From positions 1 through 5,939 of the forward strand of contig JACXUN010000103.1 of the NCBI GenBank assembly GCA_014763905.1: 5,939 nucleotides of DNA. The letters run 5' to 3'. The DNA comes from Campylobacterales bacterium (GTDB taxonomy: Bacteria; Campylobacterota; Campylobacteria; Campylobacterales; Sulfurovaceae). The position numbers and the translations under genes were made by a program. Below the pieces are notes generated by a model. That model saw only the letters and a program-made list of their open reading frames with translations. It ran no database searches and had not been told where the DNA came from. This document shows positions 1-4,618 of the stretch, piece by piece. Each line of letters begins with the position of its first letter. Position 1 is the stretch's first letter.

Positions 1-2
1 AG

Positions 3-341
3 GTCAAAGAGCGTGAACTCTTTTTTATGATCAAGAAACGGTTGGCTCCACAGTACGGCATTATTATGGATTATGATGAGCGATATAATGATCTGGCACA
101 TACGATATTGGATGAATTGTATGAGAACTATTTACTGGAATATAAGGTGAATGATAATCAGGTGCGAAACGTTATCTTCAAAGCGTTTAAATCCTTTGCC
201 AACGTATATAGTCAGATTGATGATATCGTTTACGATCGGATTATGAAGATGGAAAAGAAGTATATCCCGGGTACGCTAGAGTATGATTTGATGCATGAAA
301 GACTATACGAAGAAGAGTTAAAAAAGCGAGGAATGATGTAA
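3..341 (+). CDS. DUF507 family protein, 5'-truncated by window edge
   Basis: The reading frame is open to the left edge, so the N-terminal part of the gene lies outside the window; the 113 codons visible (112 residues plus stop) are the C-terminal part. The first internal ATG (position 27) is not a credible start because the frame continues upstream with charged, helix-like residues (VKERELFF). The visible protein is highly charged and mostly helical, has no signal peptide or membrane segment, and is probably cytoplasmic. Its features match the DUF507 family as known in Campylobacterota and Aquificae: the MIKKRLAPQYG segment, the NDLAHTILDELYE helix, and the closing PGTLEYDL...RLYEEELKKRGM signature. 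The biochemical role of DUF507 is unknown. Its TAA overlaps the carA ATG by one base (TAATG), so the two are translationally coupled. That this order is typical of Campylobacterota is from memory. Confidence 0.85.
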   Translation, partial: VKERELFFMIKKRLAPQYGIIMDYDERYNDLAHTILDELYENYLLEYKVNDNQVRNVIFKAFKSFANVYSQIDDIVYDRIMKMEKKYIPGTLEYDLMHERLYEEELKKRGMM

Positions 342-1459
342 TGCAAAAGGTATCACTCTATTTTGAAAATGGAACGTTTTTAGAGGCAAAAAGTTTTGGT
401 GCAGAGGGAACCAGTGTCGGAGAGATCGTCTTCAATACTTCTCTCACCGGTTACCAAGAGATCGTAACCGATCCGAGTTATGCGGGTCAGTTTGTCACCT
501 TTACCATGCCGGAGATTGGGAACGTAGGGTGCAATGCCCAAGACATGGAGAGCAAACGGGTTCATTGCAAGGGGATCATTGTTCGTTCTTACCAACAACG
601 TCCCTCCAATTTCCGCTCAGAAGAGACACTGGACAACTTATTGAAAAAGTATGGGATTTTGGGTATTACCGAGATCGATACACGATTCTTGACTAAAATG
701 CTCCGTTCAGAGGGTGCGATGATGATGATCGCTTCAACAGAGATTCACGACGCGGCTGAGCTGAAAAAGCTGCTCAGTGAATCACCGAGAATCGAAGAGA
801 TCAACTATATCGAGCAGGTGAGTACCAAAGAGAGCTATATCCATCAGGAGGCACGATACAACGCAGAAACGTTTGTCTATGAAGTGCCCAATACTACCAA
901 GAAGATTATCGCTTTGGATTTTGGAATCAAGCGAAATATTCTCAATGAGTTGACCCATGCGGGAATGGAAGTTGAAGTGGTGCCAAACTCAATGGAGGCT
1001 GAAGTAATTATCGAAAAGTTCAAAGCCAAAGCCATTGACGGGGTCTTCCTCTCCAATGGACCGGGTGATCCGTTAATCCTTAAAGAGGAGCAGGAAAAAA
1101 TCCGAAAACTGATTGCCGCTAAAGTACCGCTTTTTGGTATCTGTTTGGGACATCAGCTGCTCTCTATCGCTCATGGATATGATACCTATAAGCTCAAATT
1201 CGGTCACCACGGCGGGAACCATCCGGTGAAAAATAAGATCAACGGGATGGTAGAGATCACGGCTCAGAATCACAACTATAGTGTGCCGGATAACATTGTG
1301 GAAGTGGCAACGGTGACCCATACCAATCTTTTTGATAATACCATCGAAGGGTTACGATACAACGACTCTCCGACTATGTCGGTACAGCACCATCCCGAAG
1401 CAAGTCCGGGACCACATGAGAGTGCTTATATCTTTACCGAATTTAAAAATATGCTCTAA
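341..1459 (+). CDS. carA: Carbamoyl-phosphate synthase small subunit (glutaminase)
   Basis: CarA hydrolyses glutamine and channels ammonia to CarB, which makes carbamoyl phosphate for pyrimidine and arginine synthesis in the cytoplasm. The 372-residue length is normal for the family. Residues 1-150 form the CarA-specific N-terminal domain, with FNTSLTGYQE (31-40) and EIDTR (111-115). Residues about 188-372 are a class I glutamine amidotransferase domain with SNGPGDP (238-244), GICLGHQ (266-272, nucleophile Cys268), FGHHGGNHPV (287-296) and HPEASPGPHE (351-360). The catalytic triad is therefore Cys268, His351 and Glu353, all intact. The ATG is supported by GAGGAA at 328-333, seven bases upstream inside the DUF507 gene, and by the one-base overlap with that gene. 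carB is not in the window; a terminator follows directly, so carA ends its transcription unit. Confidence 0.98.
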   Translation: MQKVSLYFENGTFLEAKSFGAEGTSVGEIVFNTSLTGYQEIVTDPSYAGQFVTFTMPEIGNVGCNAQDMESKRVHCKGIIVRSYQQRPSNFRSEETLDNLLKKYGILGITEIDTRFLTKMLRSEGAMMMIASTEIHDAAELKKLLSESPRIEEINYIEQVSTKESYIHQEARYNAETFVYEVPNTTKKIIALDFGIKRNILNELTHAGMEVEVVPNSMEAEVIIEKFKAKAIDGVFLSNGPGDPLILKEEQEKIRKLIAAKVPLFGICLGHQLLSIAHGYDTYKLKFGHHGGNHPVKNKINGMVEITAQNHNYSVPDNIVEVATVTHTNLFDNTIEGLRYNDSPTMSVQHHPEASPGPHESAYIFTEFKNML

Positions 1460-1464
1460 TCTTC

Positions 1465-1507
1465 ATCAAACATCAACACCAAGTTGATGTTTGATCCTCT
1501 CCTTTTT
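1465..1507 (+). terminator. Intrinsic terminator after carA
   Basis: A perfect 13-bp inverted repeat (ATCAAACATCAAC at 1465-1477, its complement at 1483-1495) encloses a 5-base loop. It starts six bases after the carA stop and is followed by a pyrimidine run ending in five T (1496-1507). The stem is moderately GC-poor and the T run is displaced by about seven bases, but the position and perfect pairing make termination of the DUF507-carA unit likely. Confidence 0.8.
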
Positions 1508-1533
1508 ATATTTTCTTCTTAATTTTCTTTTTA

Positions 1534-1560
1534 GTCACTTTTGGTCACATTTATTATGAC
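1534..1560 (+). promoter_or_regulatory. Candidate operator: GTCAC repeats upstream of PilJ-repeat gene
   Basis: GTCAC occurs at 1534-1538 and again at 1544-1548, exactly 10 bases (one helical turn) apart. A TGAC at 1557-1560 forms an inverted GTCA-N9-TGAC arrangement with the second copy. The block lies about 45 bases upstream of the putative -10 boxes. Direct repeats with 10-11 base spacing just upstream of a promoter are typical of OmpR-class response regulators, but no specific regulator can be named, and short repeats can arise by chance. Confidence 0.3.
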
Positions 1561-1571
1561 GGTTAATTATA

Positions 1572-1600
1572 TTAAAAGATGATTAATCATATAATATAAT
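1572..1600 (+). promoter_or_regulatory. Promoter of the PilJ-repeat/cytochrome operon
   Basis: Two overlapping TATAAT boxes lie at 1590-1595 and 1595-1600. For the downstream box, a weak TTAAAA -35-like hexamer sits at 1572-1577 with 17-base spacing. The surroundings are nearly pure A/T, as expected of sigma-70 promoters in Campylobacterota, which often lack a clear -35. Transcription would start near 1607, giving a leader of about 30 bases before the ATG at 1639. Confidence 0.6.
1579..1590. repeat. 12-bp perfect palindrome in promoter spacer
   Basis: ATGATTAATCAT is a perfect 12-base palindrome placed between the weak -35 and the -10 boxes of the operon promoter. A dimeric repressor bound here would block RNA polymerase. 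It is AT-rich in an AT-rich context, so it may be fortuitous. Confidence 0.35.
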
Positions 1601-1628
1601 AAGTTTAACTCTAAACAAAATTGAACAT

Positions 1629-1633
1629 GGAGG
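1629..1633 (+). promoter_or_regulatory. Ribosome binding site deciding the start at 1639
   Basis: A strong GGAGG lies five bases before the ATG at 1639. It would fall inside the coding sequence if translation began at the upstream TTG (1621) or at the ATG at 1627, neither of which has its own Shine-Dalgarno sequence. The ATG at 1639 also gives a textbook signal peptide beginning MLLKK. Confidence 0.8.
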
Positions 1634-1638
1634 AAACA

Positions 1639-2544
1639 ATGTTGCTAAAAAAGGCAATATGGATGATCTTAGCGGTAATGCTAAGCAGTTCATGGATAAG
1701 TGCAAAAGATGTCCGTTTTGAGTTGAGTCAACTGGTGACAGAAGCATTTAAGAAAGAAGAGGCTAAAAATCAGGTTATTAATCTAGCAGCGATGAATAAA
1801 ATGTTGTCGCAGAGAATGGCAAAAGATGCTATTTTGGTTAAACACGATATCGATGTGGATTACTATAACAAAGATCTGCAAGAGTCTGCCAAACTATTTA
1901 ACGAATTTATTGTCGGTATGTATGACGGAAATGAATCTCTTAAACTGCCTAAACAGACAGATAAAGATATCTTGGCAGAATTGGATGAGGTTAATGGTGT
2001 ATGGAAAGATTTCTATAAAGCGGTTTCCAACTTCTACCAAGAGGGTAAAGTGGATCTCGAAGCATATCACTATATCATTGATAGCAATGAAAAGCTTATG
2101 CGACTTTCTCATAAATTAACCCAAACGTTACAGAGTAAAAATATTTTGAATACGCATGACAACCAAGTTATCGTACATACATTGAAATTTGCCGACCGCC
2201 AGAGAATGCTAACCCAAAAGATGTTCAAAGAGAAGTTTCTCGTCTACACCAAAGAGAACGCGGAACGAAACAATGTAAAGCTAAGAGGAAGTATTATTCT
2301 GTTCAAAAATGGACTAGAAGGTTTGATTAACGGTGAGAATAGACGAGGATTAGCAAAAGTAACCAATAAACCGATCCAAGCTAAACTACAACAGATGCGT
2401 ACACTCTATCTGGAAGTTGAAGATATTTACAAAAAACAGGATATGGATATCAATGAGTTAAAACATCTTGCAGAGATTGATAAGCAGTTGCTTAATCTAT
2501 CGATTGAGGTGGTCACCATGATTGAGAATACTTTAGTATATTAG
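1639..2544 (+). CDS. Secreted protein with two PilJ/NarX-type sensory repeats
   Basis: This 301-residue protein has an N-terminal signal peptide (MLLKK, hydrophobic core about 6-19, likely cleavage after ISA at 20-22). No second membrane helix and no cysteine (so not a lipoprotein) are present, so it is predicted to be soluble in the periplasm. It contains two copies of the motif of the PilJ N-terminal domain (type IV pili methyl-accepting chemotaxis transducer N-term, related to the nitrate/nitrite-sensing module of NarX/NarQ): NLAAMNKMLSQRMAK at 48-62 and FADRQRMLTQKMFKE at 184-198. Each is followed by a long helical stretch, consistent with two tandem four-helix bundles. In known family members the domain is joined to HAMP, kinase or chemotaxis modules; none is present here. 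It leads an operon with a monoheme cytochrome c 11 bases downstream. The ligand is unknown; nitrate/nitrite is only suggested by kinship. Base composition is AT-richer than carA or purT. Confidence 0.8.
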   Translation: MLLKKAIWMILAVMLSSSWISAKDVRFELSQLVTEAFKKEEAKNQVINLAAMNKMLSQRMAKDAILVKHDIDVDYYNKDLQESAKLFNEFIVGMYDGNESLKLPKQTDKDILAELDEVNGVWKDFYKAVSNFYQEGKVDLEAYHYIIDSNEKLMRLSHKLTQTLQSKNILNTHDNQVIVHTLKFADRQRMLTQKMFKEKFLVYTKENAERNNVKLRGSIILFKNGLEGLINGENRRGLAKVTNKPIQAKLQQMRTLYLEVEDIYKKQDMDINELKHLAEIDKQLLNLSIEVVTMIENTLVY

Positions 2545-2548
2545 GAGA
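2543..2548 (+). promoter_or_regulatory. Ribosome binding site overlapping upstream stop codon
   Basis: AGGAGA overlaps the TAG stop of the PilJ-repeat gene and lies seven bases before the cytochrome ATG at 2556. This placement favours translational coupling of the two genes. An ATG-TAA start-stop sits between them at 2551-2556 and overlaps the real start by one base. Confidence 0.7.
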
Positions 2549-2555
2549 AGATGTA

Positions 2556-2864
2556 ATGTTGAAAAAGATAGTGTTAATCGTAAGTATACTGATGATAAAC
2601 GGACTCTATGCCGTAGAGACCGACAGTACAACTGGCTTAATTGTGGATAACGGATTGGGTGATATCAAAGAGAACTGTACAGTATGTCATACCGGACGAT
2701 TTATCGTGGTCAATGGCGGCGATAAAAAGTTCTGGAAACAGAAGATCAATATCATGCAAAAAGCTTATGGACTCTGGAAGATTGAGCCGGAGCAAGAGGA
2801 GCGAATGCTCAACTATCTATCGAAAAATTATTCTCAAAAAGTAAATGTTTCGATAGATGAATAA
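2556..2864 (+). CDS. Periplasmic monoheme cytochrome c, SorB-like
   Basis: The 102-residue protein has a signal peptide (MLKK, hydrophobic core 5-17, likely cleavage after LYA at 17-19). It carries a single heme c site CTVCH at 41-45 (Cys41 and Cys44 covalent ligands, His45 proximal axial ligand). The rest follows the pattern of small cytochromes such as SorB, the cytochrome subunit of sulfite dehydrogenase: a short loop after the heme site, a Trp (60), a Met seven residues on (67, the likely distal ligand), then YGLW and a closing helix EERMLNYLSKNY. It would carry electrons in the periplasm. SorB normally pairs with the molybdenum subunit SorA, and none is encoded in the window; its only operon partner is the PilJ-repeat protein. 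Identification as a c-type cytochrome is secure. The SorB relationship is a judgement from motif layout, and the electron donor is unknown. Confidence 0.85.
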   Translation: MLKKIVLIVSILMINGLYAVETDSTTGLIVDNGLGDIKENCTVCHTGRFIVVNGGDKKFWKQKINIMQKAYGLWKIEPEQEERMLNYLSKNYSQKVNVSIDE

Positions 2865-2897
2865 AAAAATAACAGAACTACTTTGTAAGTAGTTCTG
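2861..2897 (-). terminator. Terminator of the minus-strand unit at the convergent junction
   Basis: CAGAACTACT (2873-2882) pairs perfectly with 2888-2897 around a loop of five bases or fewer. On the minus strand the stem is followed by TTATTTTTTTAT (2861-2872), a good U tract. The stem includes the last codons and stop of the minus-strand gene. On the plus strand the sequence after the stem is only weakly T-rich, so termination of the cytochrome transcript here is possible but less certain. Confidence 0.75.
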
Positions 2898-3408
2898 CTT
2901 CTAACTCTTCTGCGGTTGAGATATATTTAACCGTTTCAATGACACCGTTCTTGACGGTAGCAATCGTAATCTTATCGGCGTTGTTTGTGTCTTTTAATGT
3001 ATCTCGAATGGTGCCGTCATAGTTCAAGAGTACCGCATAGTGGCTTTTTTGCAAATCTGGCAGAACAAAAGTGTTACGGATGACCGTAGGCATCGGGCTG
3101 ATGTCCGCTACAAAGAGTGTGTGCCGCTTCTCCAAAAAATCTGCACCCTGTTGGTTCAAGAACGCTTTTACCGTATGACCGGTATCTTTGGCAAAGACCA
3201 AAATAAGCTTCTGAGTCTGATTGGTTAACGCATGAGGTTGGTCAAATTGATCCGGTAGTTTGAGGGTCAGTTTAGAACCGACATGTAAACCGTTGGTTGC
3301 CGTCACTTCATATTGAGTTGGGTCATAATTATCTTTTCCGTTGATCAAAAAGAGTAGTCCGACCGAGACAAGAATAATGAGGAGAACGCTTAGAAGAATC
3401 TTTTTCAC
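2878..3408 (-). CDS. Membrane-anchored thioredoxin-fold-like protein without cysteines
   Basis: The 176-residue protein has one N-terminal hydrophobic helix (about 4-22) after MKK and no signal-peptidase site, so it is probably anchored in the inner membrane with its domain in the periplasm. The domain opens like TlpA/peroxiredoxin proteins (GSKLTLKLPDQFDQPHAL, 44-61), then has a beta strand LILVFAKDTGHTVKAFL where the redox CXXC would normally sit, a strand-like LFVADISPMP (98-107), and VLPDLQKSHYAVLLNYDG (115-132). There is no cysteine in the protein, so it cannot be a thiol oxidoreductase. I recall similar proteins in Campylobacterota and Gammaproteobacteria carrying the doubtful label FAD/FMN-containing dehydrogenase; no flavin motif is visible. 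The start is GTG, supported by AGGA eight bases upstream (3417-3420). It has its own promoter and a 71-base gap from mltB. Function unknown; the fold call is tentative. Confidence 0.7.
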   Translation of the reverse strand: MKKILLSVLLIILVSVGLLFLINGKDNYDPTQYEVTATNGLHVGSKLTLKLPDQFDQPHALTNQTQKLILVFAKDTGHTVKAFLNQQGADFLEKRHTLFVADISPMPTVIRNTFVLPDLQKSHYAVLLNYDGTIRDTLKDTNNADKITIATVKNGVIETVKYISTAEELEAELLTK

Positions 3409-3440
3409 GATTATAATCCTTATAAATAAAAATAATGGGG

Positions 3441-3450
3441 ATTATATCAA
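3441..3450 (-). promoter_or_regulatory. Promoter -10 region for the thioredoxin-like gene
   Basis: On the minus strand TTGATATAAT (TATAAT at 3441-3446) lies 32 bases upstream of the GTG start. There is no convincing -35. The identical 10-mer precedes mltB, which supports its use as a promoter core. Confidence 0.55.
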
Positions 3451-3462
3451 ACTATTATAAAT

Positions 3463-3483
3463 ATAGGAGCCTTTAACTCCTAT
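3463..3483 (-). terminator. Weak hairpin at the end of mltB
   Basis: ATAGGAG (3463-3469) pairs with CTCCTAT (3477-3483) around a 7-base loop, and the mltB stop TAG (3480-3482) lies in one arm. The sequence after the stem on the minus strand is ATTTATAATAG, AT-rich but not a proper T run, so termination is probably partial. The hairpin lies in the upstream region of the next promoter. Confidence 0.4.
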
Positions 3484-4526
3484 TTTAAGGCATAGAGTTG
3501 TTTGGTTTGCTCTTGCTGATATTTGGCTAAGTAGGCTGTTTTGATATTCTGAGCAAGCTGATGTACCGCCATCGCATAATAATCACTATGGTTATATCGG
3601 CTCAGCACATAGAAGTTTTGGGCTCCGTACCAGAGTTCATCATAACGTTCCCGCTCCAATTTAATCAACATCACCTTATCATCATAATCAAACGTTCCCT
3701 CTTTGGGATAGATACCGGGAAGATAGCGACGATAGTATCGATGCTTGAGTCCGGTTTTGAGTCCTTCAAAACGATTTCCCTCATAAGTAACACGGGTGGT
3801 TACCGGTTCATCATTTTTCCAGCCATGTGCTTTGAAATAGTTGGCGATACTGCCAATCGCATCGGCGGCACTGCTGATGCGTATCTTGCCGTCTCCGTTG
3901 AAATCTACCGCCAATTTATCATAGTTGCTTGGCATAAATTGTGCCATGCCGATGGCTCCGTATTTGGAACCTTTGATCGCACGCGGTTCAACCTGTTCAC
4001 GATAGCACATTCGGAGAAACTCTTGCAATTCATATCGGAAATAGTGCTTACGGCGGCTTGATGAATCAAATGCCAGATGCGTTAAAGTATCAAACACATA
4101 ATAGCGACCGGTATTATGACCATAATAGCTCTCTATCCCAATAATTGCGGCGATATACTCCGGTGCGACACCATACTCTTGGAATGCTTTTTGAAAAAGT
4201 TCGTAGTGTTCTGAGATAAAAGCGACACCCAGATCGGTTTGATTGTGTTCGAGATGGAGACGGGAGTAGATATCCCAGCTTCCCTGAGCTTTTGATTTGC
4301 AGGCGTGGGATGCAGCGGTGCAAGCGGTGGTTTGAATCGGTGCTTGTGGATCTTTTTTAACGGATTGAAAGAGTTTTTGTAGATACGATGTTTTGAAATG
4401 ATATTGCGTGTGCATCTGATGGATAAAACGTTTGACCTCATGCTTCAGGGTATAATCTTCGGCTTGGAGCCACTGAGAGAGAAGGATCAAACTTAGCATT
4501 AGAAACGGTAGCTTGATTTTTTGCAA
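3480..4526 (-). CDS. mltB: MltB-type lytic murein transglycosylase (GH103)
   Basis: The enzyme cleaves the MurNAc-GlcNAc bond of peptidoglycan to give 1,6-anhydro ends and works in the periplasm. The 348-residue protein has a signal peptide (MQKIK, core 6-20, probable cleavage after QA at 21-22) without a lipobox, unlike membrane-bound E. coli MltB. The catalytic region is IIGIESYYGHNTGRYYVF (128-145) with Glu132 as catalytic acid. It is followed by YGAIGMAQFMPSNYD (189-203), an EF-hand-like DFNGDGKIRI (208-217, Asp208, Asn210, Asp212) as in the calcium site of MltB, and the conserved C-terminal FYVLSRYNHSDYYAMAV (305-321). The start is TTG: AGGGA lies five bases upstream, the frame has no ATG before the preceding stop codon, and the first internal Met would remove the basic n-region. 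An unusual segment at 67-82 carries Cys69 and Cys76, a possible disulfide. It is transcribed from its own promoter downstream of purT. Confidence 0.93.
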   Translation of the reverse strand: MQKIKLPFLMLSLILLSQWLQAEDYTLKHEVKRFIHQMHTQYHFKTSYLQKLFQSVKKDPQAPIQTTACTAASHACKSKAQGSWDIYSRLHLEHNQTDLGVAFISEHYELFQKAFQEYGVAPEYIAAIIGIESYYGHNTGRYYVFDTLTHLAFDSSSRRKHYFRYELQEFLRMCYREQVEPRAIKGSKYGAIGMAQFMPSNYDKLAVDFNGDGKIRISSAADAIGSIANYFKAHGWKNDEPVTTRVTYEGNRFEGLKTGLKHRYYRRYLPGIYPKEGTFDYDDKVMLIKLERERYDELWYGAQNFYVLSRYNHSDYYAMAVHQLAQNIKTAYLAKYQQEQTKQLYALK

Positions 4527-4531
4527 AATAA

Positions 4532-4538
4532 TCCCTTT
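4532..4538 (-). promoter_or_regulatory. Ribosome binding site supporting the TTG start of mltB
   Basis: The minus strand reads AAAGGGA followed by five bases (TTATT) and the TTG at 4526. The in-frame region further upstream contains only non-start codons back to a TAA, so this site fixes the start at the TTG. Confidence 0.7.
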
Positions 4539-4558
4539 ATGATCGACATTTTGCGTAT

Positions 4559-4568
4559 ATTATATCAA
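4559..4568 (-). promoter_or_regulatory. Promoter -10 region for mltB
   Basis: On the minus strand TTGATATAAT (TATAAT at 4559-4564) lies 32 bases before the TTG start, with A/T tracts immediately upstream and no clear -35. It is the same 10-mer, at the same distance from the start, as in front of the downstream gene. Confidence 0.6.
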
Positions 4569-4579
4569 GCTTATTTTTG

Positions 4580-4597
4580 TTTAAAAATATTTTTAAA
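4580..4597. repeat. 18-bp perfect all-A/T palindrome between purT and mltB
   Basis: TTTAAAAATATTTTTAAA is a perfect 18-base palindrome in the 92-base gap between the purT stop and the mltB start. It could form a weak all-A/T hairpin acting as a poor terminator for purT, or serve as an upstream element or protein-binding site for the mltB promoter about 15 bases away. No GC-rich terminator is seen after purT. Confidence 0.5.
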
Positions 4598-4618
4598 TAC
4601 TAATTTATATTTTTAAGA

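Noticed and set aside
27..29. ATG at 27 as the start of the DUF507 gene
   Set aside because: The frame is open to the window edge with family-like sequence before this ATG, so the gene is truncated rather than starting here.
1073..1321. Open frame on the minus strand inside carA
   Set aside because: It is antisense to the conserved glutaminase domain of carA, with no independent support.
1621..1638. Upstream TTG (1621) or ATG (1627) start for the PilJ-repeat gene
   Set aside because: Either would place the strong GGAGG ribosome-binding site inside the gene and add acidic residues ahead of a normal signal peptide.
1460..1638. Riboswitch or attenuator between carA and the PilJ-repeat gene
   Set aside because: Apart from the carA terminator, only short repeats and A/T-rich promoter sequence are present; no conserved aptamer-like pairing was seen, and the leader of about 30 bases is too short.
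3561..4061. 166-codon open frame on the plus strand opposite mltB
   Set aside because: It lies wholly antisense to a well-supported conserved gene, shows no family features or ribosome-binding site, and looks like a codon-bias shadow.
4114..4441. Overlapping minus-strand frames within the N-terminal part of mltB
   Set aside because: They are alternative frames of mltB; the mltB frame carries the signal peptide and catalytic motifs without interruption, so no frameshift is indicated.
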